A stretch of DNA of 62,000 bases, from assembly GCA_014529385.2 (NCBI GenBank), contig CM043952.1:66851870-66913869 (forward strand), given 5' to 3'. The notes beneath the pieces were generated by a model. That model saw only the letters and a program-made list of their open reading frames with translations. It did no database searches and was not told the DNA's origin. This document shows, piece after piece, positions 11,690 through 22,400 of the stretch. The DNA is from Adiantum capillus-veneris. Lineage: Eukaryota > Streptophyta > Polypodiopsida > Polypodiales > Pteridaceae. Every line of letters starts with the position of its first letter. Position 1 is the first letter of the stretch. Both the position numbers and the translations under genes were made by a program.

Positions 11690-12870
11690 CAGGAGATAAG
11701 GGGTTTTGTTGGGGATCCTGTGAAGATCGAGCTAGTTGAAGGGGCAAATCCAATATAGCAAAATTTAAGAAGGGTGGGTAACGCACATATGAATGCTTTA
11801 AAGGAAGAAGTAGATAAGGTTTTGGATGTAGGGTTCATTGTGCCAGTGGATAATGTTGAATGGGTGAGCCCTGTAGTAGTCACCCCAAAGACAGATGGGT
11901 GTTGGAGAGTTTGTGTTGATTACAAGCCAGTAAATGCGGTAACCAAGAAAGATCCTTACCCTTTGCCTTTTATTGATCCATTACTAGATGCAGTGTCTGT
12001 GATGGGTATTCAGGATACTTTTAGCTTATCCTTGCTTCTGAAGACCATAAAAAGACTACTTTTATCATTCCATGGGGTTGTTTCTGCTTTTGTTGCCTTC
12101 CTTTCGGGTTGAAAAATGGGTTGGAAGCCTTTGAAAGAAAAGTAGATTGTGTCTTTGCCCCGTTCCTTGGGAAGTTTGTCAAAGGATTCATAGACAATTT
12201 TTGTGTATACAGTTCAAGAAAAGAGCATGTTCAAAATCTTGAAATGACTTCTGCAAGGTATGATGAATGCGGGGGTTGGCTAAACCCTAAAAATTGTCAT
12301 TTGGCACAGCCACGGGTGAAGCTTCTTGGGCCTGTTATTTCAGAAAATGGGATTGAAGCAGACCCAGAGAAAGTGGAGGCTTTGCTGTTACTGTCATCCC
12401 CAAAAGATACCAGACAGTTGGCCACTTTCATACAGAAAGTTAAATATTTGCCTCGTTTCATACCTTTGGCATCACAGCTATTGTATCCATTGTAGCAAAC
12501 AATTAAGAATGATCCCTTCGATTGGTCTCATGAGTGTGATGATGTTTTTGACAAAGTTAAATAAGTTTTGAGTACGTTACCTATTATGCAAGCTCCTAAC
12601 TGGGAAAGGGATCAGTTTTATGTCAACCCATCAGTGGGAGATGATGCTATCGGGGCTATGTTATTGCAAAGGGGGAAGTAATCTCAGTATATGAAGCCTG
12701 TTCATTATGGTCGCAGAGTAAAGACTCCTCATGAAAGAGATTTTTTGGAAATTAAATTGGTGATGACCAATATGGTTTATGCTTGCAGATGATTCAGACA
12801 CTACTTATTGCAAAAGTCATTCACCTTCCTCACCAGTTATTCATTGCTTTTTGCAGTTATTCAATAATTC
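11690..12870 (+). pseudogene. G1 reverse transcriptase and first RNase H remnants
   Basis: Frames read EVDKVLDVGFIVPVDNVEWVSPVVVTPK, WRVCVDYKPVNAVTKKDPYPLPFID (11800-11990), then LGKFVKGFIDNFCVYSSRKEHVQNL (12160-12240, the catalytic YxDD box decayed to FIDN) and a RNase H stretch with PVHYGRRVKTPHERDFLEIK. It matches the Tat/gypsy RT pattern. Stops and shifts near 12112, 12495 and later make it non-functional. Confidence 0.75.
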
Positions 12871-13029
12871 AAATATATCAAAATCAGTGATGAAATGGGT
12901 TATTGAGCTTCAAGAGTTCTAGTTCACCTTTTTGGTGGAGGAAAGTACTTGGGCTACCCTGGAAGATCTTCTCACTTATAAGGATACTCCGGTTTTGGTT
13001 AAAGAAGAGGTGGTACAAACGAAGGAAGA

Positions 13030-13440
13030 CTCTTGCCATCCCTAATGATTCACTGTTATACTTTGATGGTTCTTGTCAAAGAAGTCATGATGCTGCTTCA
13101 AGAGGCATTGTTATTTGTGATGCACAAGGAAAGCTTATGAGTAAGCAAGGGTTAAAACTTGACGCAAAAAGTAACAATGAAGCAGAATACATGGCTCTTG
13201 AAGATGGTTTGGATATTTGATTACAATTGGGAATTCGAAGCTTGCAAATTAAAGGAGATGCTTTGTTGGTTGTGAAGCAAGTGCTTGGAGTATGGAAGAA
13301 TAAGAACCCTAGACTGAAGAATTTATGCTTTAAAGTGAAGCCGTTTCTCAAAAAACTTGAAGCATGGAGTTTGCAGCATATTGAGAGGTCTCTTAATCAA
13401 GAAGCTCATGATGCTGCCCAGGAGATGATCACTTGTGTGT
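13030..13440 (+). pseudogene. G1 second (archaeal-type) RNase H remnant
   Basis: Two adjoining frames read LLYFDGSCQRSHDAASRGIV..., KSNNEAEYMALEDGL and LQIKGDALLVVKQV, then HIERSLNQEAHDAA. The D...E (NNEAEYxAL)...D pattern is that of the RVT_3-type RNase H that Tat-lineage gypsy elements carry between the standard RNase H and integrase. One stop (near 13218) splits it. Its presence assigns G1 to the Tat branch. G2 lacks this second domain. Confidence 0.65.
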
Positions 13441-14860
13441 TTGTGGTAAAGGCAATTGCCCCTTTATATCATGGGAGGGAAATCTTATCAAAGGAAGTGG
13501 ATTTTCTATTGACAAGTGTTCTAACTGAAGGTTTACCTTCTTCTAAAAAGTATGCGTTCATAAGGAAAGCCAAGAAATATAAAGTTCTTTATGATGTGCT
13601 TTACATGAAAGAGGTAATTTGGTTTTGTGTTGTGTGCATTGGAAAGAGGAAATTTACAAAATCCTGGAAGAAAATCATGAGGAGTCTTTGGAGGTCATTT
13701 TGCTATGAAGATCATGTTGCATAAGGTCTTGCAAGAAGGTTACACATGGCCAAGTATTCAACATGATGCTAATCATTAGTGCAAGTCGTGTTTTCCTTGT
13801 CAAAGGATGGGGAAGAGAATTTTGAAGTATGAATTGCGAATGACAATTCTAACTTTTGACGTGTTTGAGAAATGGGGTCTCGATGCCATTGGACACTTAC
13901 CTATGACTAGAAAAACAAATGCTTACATCTTGACCGTAGTGGATTATTTTTCACGATGGACAGAAGCCAAGGCTATCAAATAGATTACCAGTAAAGAGAT
14001 GGGAAAATTTGTTTATGAGTACATCTGTTGCAAATTTGGTGTGCCACTAGAGTTACTTTCTGATAGAGGACCAGGATTTAGAGGAGAGCTGTTTGATTTC
14101 TTATGCGAAAAGCTCAATATACAACATAGGTACAATTCTCCCTATTATCCACAATGCAATGGTCTTAATGAAAGGTTCAATGGATAATTGGTAAAGGTCT
14201 TGACAAAGATGACTCAGACACATGGGAAGACTTGGGATTCAAAATTTCCTTGTGCGTTATGGACCTACAGATCTTCTATTAAAACACGCACAAGATTTCC
14301 CCCTTCCCACTTGGTTTATGGCAAGGAAGCTTTATTGCCAATTGAAGTGGAAATTAGTTGTTTTCATTGGAAGATGAGGAGCAAACAAATGGATGGCAGA
14401 ATAAGTTATTGGATTTACAATGATCGCAAATGGATAGAGTGTTAGCTTTGAGCTACTATGAGGAAGTGTCAGGGAAGGCTCAACTAAAAGCCAATGAGTA
14501 CATGGAGGATAAAACATTTGAGAAGGGTGATTTGGTGTTGTGATACAATAGTAAATTGGACAATACCTTTCAAAAAAAATTCAAATCAAATGGGAAGGCC
14601 CTTTTACTGTTGTAAACAAATTTGTAAATGGCATATATCAGTTGGCAGACTTAAGTGATGCACATTATAAATATTCTGTTAATGGTTATTGATTGAAGAA
14701 GTATCTGGCACGTTTGATGACCATTAAAACTGATGAAATGCTATCAATAGAGGGAGACAATGTGGAAACATCTGAGAATGTGAATGAGGTTTATGGAGAT
14801 GAGATGCAACAATTGTTCACCCTAGAAACCTCTGCTTGTCATGAATGATCAAGAAGTCTA
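13440..14860 (+). pseudogene. G1 integrase remnant
   Basis: Shifting frames show part of the N-terminal zinc region, then the catalytic core: a first Asp region (EKWGLDAIGHLPMTRKTNAY-like, 13868-13925), ELLSDRGPGFRGELF (about 14055-14090) and YNSPYYPQCNGLNERFNG (14130-14187), i.e. the D-D-35-E triad. A GPF-like tail (GDLVL ... KFK) follows at 14520-14600. It is interrupted by an in-frame stop at 14185-14187 and others. Integrase inserts the cDNA into the host genome. Confidence 0.7.
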
Positions 14861-14877
14861 GGGGGGTAGGCAAGCTA

Positions 14878-16115
14878 TGTCAAACATTTTTTGGATGAAG
14901 ATAAAGTCCCTAATCCATGCTAAAAAGCTTGCTCACTAGCCTCGAGTACATAGACGTACATAATGTTTTGAGTTTTTAGAGTGCTCTTGTAAAATTTATG
15001 TATAAAGGCTTGGTTTTGCTTAATAATTTGCAAGAGTTTCGAGTTGGTCAAACTTCTAAAAGGTGGTTTTCAAACAATGAGTATTTTCAGTCGTGCTTGA
15101 GCTGGTGAATTGAACTCATACATCATGAGTTACATGCATTTGAAATGGGTGGTTCCTTACTTAGAAGGTGGGTGCGGATTCATGCGAGGAAAGGAAAGTG
15201 GGCCAATTTGATGGATTTAATTAGGAAAGGTGTGGTCGAGGATTTTTGGAAATAGTCAAAGTGATAAGCTTCGAGCCGGCCTTTACAACGTCGCATTCAG
15301 TGCTCGGAGTCACCTGCCACGCCTCCACAAATATTGCTCGGTGCGCGGAGCAAAACAAGAAATTCATAGGCTTAAGTGGGGAGGTGGGAGGATGGTGCCA
15401 AGTGGCAATGGATGAATCCCACATGGGGGGGAGCAAGTGGAATTTGGAGGGTATAAGAGGGGGAGTGGGTTATACCCCCTAAGGTTGTATCAAAGGAGCT
15501 AATGGAGCTCTCTTGCCTTGCTAATGGGGGCTCGTAGGTGTTCGGGAAGAGAGAGGGCGCCCATTCTCAGTTCATACATGCTGCCCAAGCGCCTAGCAAA
15601 GCTTTTGGTCCTCTAGAATCTTCCCTTCCCCACTTTCCTTGGTCAAAAAGTGGCCCACATGCCATTTTCCACCCAAATTAAGCCAAAAATGGACCAATTA
15701 AAAGATGCCCAAGAGAGAACCATGTCGGCTAAGAGAGGATAAAAATTCCTTGGAATTAGAGCCAAAAAAATTGCTTTTTTAATAGCTGCAATTCCTTGCA
15801 CACTTTTTTTGCCTAACAGAGACTAGCATTTTTGGAGCTTTTGAGAGATACCCCAACTTCGAAAGCTTGTAACTCTCTCGTCTATTGTCGGAATCAAGCA
15901 TATGGATACCCTACGGAGGTCTACACAACACGAGATTCATGTATGGTCTCAATTTTCAGCAATTTTAATCATGGTTTGGGTTAGAGTTGTTTCCTGCCCG
16001 ACTTTACAGGGGTTCGACATAGGTGTTTTCCGTAACTTTATGTTGTTTCCTTCTGACAGTGTGGTGTGTGCAAGGCTATAGAGGTTCTTGTTTTCCTTCT
16101 TGTTGCACACTAACA
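14878..16115 (+). repeat. G1 3' LTR
   Basis: Begins TGTCAAACATTTTTTGG after a G-rich purine tract (aggggggtagg, about 14860-14870), the polypurine primer of plus-strand synthesis, and ends cacactaaca. It is an older-diverged copy of 8168-9380. Confidence 0.85.
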
Positions 16116-17112
16116 ACATCAATATTTGACACTTTTTACTTCCCTGGAACAAGCAAGGAAGGAAGTATATTGCCCTTCTTGGTTGTCTCCCATGGTGGAA
16201 TATTGTAGTCGACGATCACCACCACAGGCCAAGTGCTCCATGAAGTAGACATAGTGCTGAAGGGGTTGACACCATCACTTGCTAGCCCAAGGCTCAAGTG
16301 TCATGGATCCAACCCAAACTCTGACCATTGAGTTTTGATGTGCCTCCATGTAGATGAATCGGCAGGGACACGCCATCATTCCATCATTTGAGTGGTTGTT
16401 GGCATGCCATGCAAGAAGCTCCATAGTAGACCTATTTTTAAACATGTGTTGAGTGCGAGGAATTAATGGAAAATTCCTCAATACCTTGCAGGGTAGATGC
16501 ACCCCGCTCACTCCGTCTTGTATCATGCCCCCCTGCACACGGGACATGACGTAGCATGTGCGTGCTCATTGTGGTATAGCATGCAATCATCATTGATGCA
16601 CGCATGGATGTGCTCATACTCCATTCCAAGTGCAGTGACATACGATCTAGCTCGTCAACGATCTGGAGGCATGTGGCGATCTTTTGGCAACATTTTGCCC
16701 ATCAAACTACAACAAACCGCGTATCAGTACAATTGCTAGGAGACGGCAAGGAATAGGAGTGAAGAGTATATAAAAAGCCATATTTCATACTTACCCAAGG
16801 AGTGCATCGACACTTGCATTGCTCCAACCAAATTTCACGTGCAAGTTGAGGACTTATAACGATGCCCGGAGCACCAAGTACTGTGCACCGTCATAAAGAG
16901 GTGTTCAGGCACTCACTCGAAGAGTGCAAGGCTGACAATCCTCCTCGTACGTGTCACGCTCATGAGCTAGTAACTCATCACACATGTTGAACATGTACTC
17001 ACACTTTTCCTTAAACTGCAACTGAGACGCTATAGGAGCTGACAAAGTAGAGCCAATGGGAGGATCAACATGCTGTGCACCCAAATTGTCCAATGGCTCT
17101 TGCCTCTACCGT
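16116..17112 (-). pseudogene. CACTA-1 TNP2-like transposase, middle piece
   Basis: On the minus strand, shifting frames read an I-H-A-C-I-N-D motif with a C-P-V-C pair (about 16600-16510) and LRNFPLIPRTQHMFKNRSTMELLAWHA (16480-16390), aligning with IHACPNDCILFRG, CLKC and VLRHFPLLSRIKHFFECKSM in CACTA-2. Nearer 17093-16905 lies the charged N-terminal spacer. It continues at its left into 8167 after removal of G1 and at its right into 36149 after removal of G2. Frameshifts show it is dead. It is the landing site of both gypsy elements. Confidence 0.75.
17108..17112. repeat. G2 left target site duplication ACCGT
   Basis: Identical to 36144-36148. The CACTA-1 coding sequence is restored when one copy and the element are removed. 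Confidence 0.95.
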
Positions 17113-18055
17113 TGTTGAGCCAGCAGAGGATCACACCCGCATTTTTGGTCACACCCATCATTTTGTAACCATTGATTGTAATAAATGTCTTTCCGACATT
17201 TAATTTTAATTTGAGCCATTCATTAAGTAACGGGACTCAATTGAGTTTCCAGCTTGTAATCCCGACGTAATTTCACCTGCTGATGTAAATAATTAGAGAT
17301 GTTTTCACCTCCAAGGCTGAGGTATATAAGCCAAAGTTTTGTAACCTAAAGGAGATTTCAATTATTAATCAAAGGGAGTTTTTGAGCGTCGTGACTGTGT
17401 CTGAGAGAGAGAGAGAGAGAGAGAGAGAGTCTTATCTCCTTGCTACGCGAGCTACGGGACCGCCATTGGAGAAGCGACACCACCATTGCATTAGCAACGG
17501 TGAGAGCTACGCACAGATACCAAGAGTGCGCGCTGTCGGCTTCTACGTGTGGTAAGTTCCTACGAGCTTCGGTGTGAGTTTTCTTCCAACTCGTGTGTCG
17601 GAATAGAGTGTGCAGCATATCTATAGAACCACAACGAGTAGAGCTACACATTAGTACCATCGGGGTCAAGTTTCGGTCACCTGTATTTTTCGGCCTGTCT
17701 TCATACACGTTTACCGCACGGAGTGATTATAGGTTGATTTCGCAGTTCAAGTCTTTAGGGTGTTGTTCTTACCTAGTGTATAGACTTCCCCTTGAGTTTG
17801 AGATCGATTCGATGATTCTAGATCCTGTTTCGTATAGCATTCGTTCGTAGTACGGATTTCAGTCACTTGCGTATTTTAGAACTTAGATTTGATTTCCTTA
17901 GTAGTGATTGTCATTAGAAGGTCGAGTAGGTGATTTGACACCCACCTAGTTGTTTCCATGCGCCTGCGGGTCAAGCTCCGTCCTCGTCTGACAAATTCTG
18001 TTGTTGGTTGAGTTCTCGCTATTTAGCTTCCGCTAGCGGCGTAACCGCCTTAACA
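17113..18055 (+). repeat. G2 5' LTR (943 bp)
   Basis: TGTTGAGCC...CCTTAACA. A TATA box (TATATAAG, 17323-17330) marks the likely Pol II promoter and U3/R transition. A (GA)n run lies at about 17402-17428, and a consensus splice donor (GTGG|GTAAGTT-like, near 17551) lies in R/U5. A half-site of the element's palindrome, here TCATACACGT, sits at 17701-17710. Small reading frames inside are not supported. Confidence 0.95.
17323..17330 (+). promoter_or_regulatory. G2 LTR TATA box
   Basis: TATATAAG about 210 bp into the LTR, repeated in the 3' LTR. The expected transcript start would be about 30 bp downstream. Confidence 0.65.
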
Positions 18056-18057
18056 TT

Positions 18058-18075
18058 TGGCGCCGTTGCCGGGGA
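18058..18075 (+). other. G2 primer binding site, tRNA-Asp type
   Basis: TGGCGCCGTTGCCGGGGA begins two bases after the LTR end. It is complementary to the 3' end of plant tRNA-Asp, the primer known for Athila/Calypso-type elements. This anchors the element boundary and the start of minus-strand cDNA. Confidence 0.9.
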
Positions 18076-19447
18076 CGAGAGCCCTAAGTAGGTGACCTTA
18101 GACTAATCCTACGAGGTGAGTCGCATAAACTACTTTGTATACTTTAGTTAGAAAAGATCTAGGAGTGGTGGACTCCGAAGGTCTCGAGAGATACTAGGAA
18201 GTGGGGTATTCCTGGGTCTTCCGTGTTGACAGTATTTTTAGTCTAGCTTAGATTAGATTGTTTTTTGATGGTGTTTAAGTGGTTGTTGACATAAAAAGCA
18301 TTTGCTACTCCTTGTGTGGTAGTAAATCTCTTTATATTTTCAATTGCAAAAAAATCCATTTTATGATTAGAAGTAGCTTAGGTAGGGCCTGATTTGATCC
18401 TGATCTAGAGCTATGAATTGGTGTTCTATTTGCTTGATGTATTTGATTGCATGTTAGATCACTGAAAAAAGTCGCTTTGGTAGTGAAATATGCAATACAC
18501 AAGTTCAGAAAAATTTTCTGTGTAACTGATTGTTGCTGAGCACTTAAAAGAGCTATTGGAAGAGTTCTGTGCTGAAAAACTGGAAATCTGCAACTTTAGA
18601 CATCATACGCGTATGATGTCTTAAGACCTAAACAGAGACTAAAATTGAAAATTTGACATTGCCAGAGTGTTTAGAAGGGGGGTTTTACCCTAAGATCAAC
18701 TTAAAACAAGAACATTAACACTCAAAGAAACCCAAAAAGACAAGTCGGAGTCCAAGAAACGCAAAGAATAGGAAATTTTGGATTCAGATCTTGTTTTTAC
18801 ATTCAAACCTGACAAAAACACTTGAAACTCAATTATAAACATTGGAGAAGGCTTAAAACCAAAAATAGTCAAAATCTGTGAAAAAAGACATCATACGCGT
18901 ATAATGTCTTTTGGCACTTCCACTGCTTATTTTTGAAATCTGACCTGACAAGATTGTTACAAACACTGTAGAAAGCATAAATATCAAGTTTGGACCCAAA
19001 TTGATGAAAAAGACATCATACACGTATGATGTCTTTGACCTAATTTTGGACATATTTTGATATTTTGCTAACACAGATCCATTGTAATAGCTGTCTAGAG
19101 GTTATATTTCAAGTTTCATCCCATTTTGATCACAATTGACCCAAAAAACAAGTCAAAAGCAGAAAATTGCCAAGAAAAGCCTGAACTAGCCATAGCTTGC
19201 TCAAACAGAGTTCAAACTAAATTTTGTGAGTGAACAGAGCATAAAGGGGCCATCGAGAGTGAGCATAACCAAAATAGTCAAAATCTGTGAAAAAAGACAT
19301 CATACGCGTATAATGTCTTTTTCAGCATAACAGTAACAAAATTTTCACTTGATGAAACAGAAGTTGTCCAACTGACAAGATTAAACAATTGACCAAGTAT
19401 CAGTCAGTTTGGATCAATTCTGACCACAAAAACTTGGGGAAAACAAA
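18076..19447 (+). promoter_or_regulatory. G2 untranslated leader with palindrome array A
   Basis: There is no gene in these 1.37 kb. A strong splice-donor consensus (GAG|GTGAGT, 18113-18121) lies 40 bp after the primer site. Four copies of a 24-bp palindrome lie at 18598-18621 (perfect), 18886-18909 (one change), 19011-19034 (one change) and 19295-19318 (one change). Start-to-start distances are 288, 125 and 284 bp; the last copy ends 129 bp before the ORF1 start. About 55 bp left of copies 2 and 4 are nearly identical, so the array grew by segment duplication. Confidence 0.9.
18598..19318. repeat. Palindrome array A (4 copies of a 24-bp palindrome)
   Basis: The core is ATCATACGCGTATGAT, extended by four matching bases on each side. 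Copy 1 is perfect. Copies 2 and 4 carry a G-to-A change in the right arm (tataatg), copy 3 a change in the centre (ATACACGTAT). No copy was seen outside G2 in this window. The central ACGCGT fits the CGCG box bound by plant CAMTA factors, but the symmetry is far longer than that site. As RNA each copy can fold into a 10-bp hairpin with a 4-base loop. Confidence 0.95.
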
Positions 19448-22400
19448 TTGCCGAGACGGAAAAGTTACAGTCCTTTAGGGGAATTGATGAATTTGAGATC
19501 GGGCAGGAATCTCCGGAATAATCAACCAAAACAAGGGGAACCATCAAGTGTCATATCAACCGAGGTAAGTGTAAACCAAAGTTGGGTGCAACCATTAGAG
19601 CTGATCTTTGAAGGAAGTGTCTCTGATACTTCTTCGGAGAGATCTTACGAGATTTTCACTGGAAACTTGGAACACTCGAAAAGGAACAACAGAGAAAATA
19701 TGGCAGCAGGATCATCAAACCCTTCCGCCACAATGAAGCTACTGTTCATAAAATACCAGTACGACAATGAGCAAGGTGCCAAGATCTACAAAGATGGAAT
19801 GGACCGCTATTGTGTAAAGATAGAAGATAGACCTAGTGAGTTCAAGGACTTAGTGCCTGTGAGCTATAGCGGAGATAGATATCTTGATGACGAGGGTACC
19901 ATGTACTTGGTAGTCCTAAACCCTAACATTGTGGACAAGTGGGGATTGATGGGCACCAAAGCCAAAATAGATGAAGAACTCGAGGAGAAAGCACCAATAA
20001 TGAACTTCCCTAATGCGAGGTTAAGAAGAGAGAATGAAACTACAAGGATCAACACTGATAACATCTATGTGGGGCTATACAAATATAGTAATGGGGAGCA
20101 AGATCTCTATTATAGATGTGAAGAACCCTACACCAGAGAGTTGACAGACCAAAAAAGACTTTATGTCTTTACCTACACAGAGGGATCGGAAGTGAAAATT
20201 GCCGCTTACGATAAGTATGGCAGGCAATACTCAACAATGGGCAAGAAAGAATTAGAAGGATATACATACTTTGGGGGACCTCTACATCAGTATTATGTTA
20301 CTTCTAGCTCACATAGACCAGCACCAACAACTGGAGTGCAAAACTCAATGACAACAGGAGGACAAAGAACTCAGGTTGCTGACTCTTTCAGTCAACCTCA
20401 GTACTCGAAGCCCGGACCAATGGGATCATTACATTCCAGAGAGTCAATGGAGACGAATCGAGGTAGTGCAGTTCCAATCCCCACCTATACCACGCCAGGT
20501 CCAAGGTTTGAAGCGGAACCATCACATTTACCTCCTAGTAGTAGATTCAGGGCAGGGGAACCGACAAGGGTAACCCATGAAGTCCATGATGCTAGAGAAA
20601 GCTTTAGCCGAGACACAGGAGCAATGAGATTGGTAGCAGATCATAGACGTATGAGACCATCTCAAGTAGCCAAGTGTATGCCAAAGAAGTATGGTGGTTC
20701 AGGAGATCCGTATGCACATGTGTCACTCTTTAAGCAAGTCTTAAGAGCTGAGCAGATAACAGATTTCCATACACAATACGAGGGATTTGGTCTTACTCTA
20801 GAAGGTACCGCATTGACATGGTTTCAACCAATGAACATAGGGGGATTCCATGACATTGACCATTTGCTAAGAGAGTTTGCTGAGGAATTCTCAAAACGAG
20901 GGATTAAGCACAATACGGTCTCACAAATATATGCTTTTAAACAGAGAGAACACGAAAAAGTGAAGGAAGCTTCACTTCGCTTCAAACAATACATTGAGAG
21001 ATGTCCAGTACGTGAACGACCACAAGATGACAGACTATCTGTTCTCTTTATTGAGGGACTGAGGAACGACACTCTCAAGAAGGACTTGCACTTGAAAGCT
21101 TGTACAAGTTTCGAGCAAGTAACGAGAGAGGCATTGTACTTAGTGGATAACTGTACGGTTTATGGAGAGGTGTCAGCGGATACAGATTTTGCATCCAGTA
21201 GCTCCTCCTCCGTAGCGAGCGAGACTACCACTAAAAAGAATGTTCAAACAACAACCATGCCAAATGTAGAGCAAATGATAGAAGATGCTCTAAAAAGGAT
21301 GGCACCATACCAAAAACCATTGCCAAAAACACTGAAATGGTGTGCTATTGAACAAAAATGGACAAATCATCCAACAGAGGAGTGCTATTACAACAAAGGG
21401 TATGTAAGGGAGCGCCAGTATGCACCTCCTGCTCAATTAGCACCACCTCAAGTACATCCAGTACCTCGATACCCAACGGGAAATGTACCTGGACCTATGG
21501 GGATAGAAAGACCTCAACCGGTATTGGGACAACAACCACCTTTACCAGGAGCAAGACCAGTGGGCATTAGATATGCACCAACCTTAGAGAATCAGGAAGA
21601 ACAAGCCTTAGTGCCTGTTCAAGCCTATTACGAAGAATCGGGTGCACACATGTCGCCGACAGTGTATTACCCACCAGAAGAACCAAAACAACCAGAACCA
21701 TGGGGCATGATGGGGAATGTTGGAACACCAACAGTTACAAGTGCTTCTGATGAAGAGAGATACAATTTGGACGCAAGAACATTGATGTTCATAGCTCATG
21801 GAGGGTTAACAGGACAAAGACCATCCTATCCACAAAGGACGAATCAAATGGGACCAAGACCAGCACTAGGACCCTGTTACAAGTGTGGAGGTGACCATCT
21901 GATGAATGTTTGCCCACATACGGAAATCATTAGAATTAACGCTTATTGCACTGAGTGTGGGGTTACTCACTTCATTGAGGATTGTTCAAAGAATCCAAAC
22001 AAAGTGCAAAAGACGACATTGAATATGCTAGAAACTATTCCTACCAGCAGTGGGTCTGAAAATGAAACTCTGATACCAACGCAAGTTGTTACTAGAGCTC
22101 AAGCTAAGAAAACCACTAGAGAACCTGAGAATGGAAAGTTAGCGACTGAAGTAGTTAGTCAAGGACCGCGGAGTCAGAAAAACACATGGAAAGCTAGAAA
22201 AGCACGCATGAAGTTGAGAAAAGAACGTGAAGACGCTATTCTAGCTGAGGAACTAAAGCAAACTAAAGCTAGATTAGAAAAACTTGAGAGTCAAAACGGG
22301 AAACGAGAGATGAGCCCGGAAAGGACGAAACAAAAGAGTATCAAAGAAACAACGAGCTTAAGCTCAGGGGGATCAGTGCTAGTCGACAAGGTACACGAAC

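Larger units (their letters stand above)
8168..16115 (+). mobile_element. G1: old Ty3/gypsy (Tat-type) LTR retrotransposon inserted in CACTA-1
   Basis: Two direct LTRs (8168-9380 and 14878-16115, starting TGTCA and ending CTAACA) flank decayed gag, protease, RT, RNase H, a second RNase H and integrase in that order on the plus strand. The transposase sequence of CACTA-1 is continuous across the insertion, which fixes the boundaries. Flanks read acgt before and acatc after, compatible with a target duplication that has one CpG-type change, but this is not proof. Many stops and frameshifts show it is inactive. A primer site after the left LTR (…tttggttccccgactg) does not match a tRNA I recognise. 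The second RNase H marks the Tat lineage. Confidence 0.85.

Noticed and set aside
17358-17850. Reading frames in the G2 LTR, repeated in the 3' LTR
   Set aside because: Non-coding LTR sequence; duplicates arise simply because the LTR is duplicated, and no motif is present.
18058-18075. tRNA-Asp gene fragment
   Set aside because: Only the 18 bases complementary to the tRNA 3' end are present at the exact place of a primer binding site.
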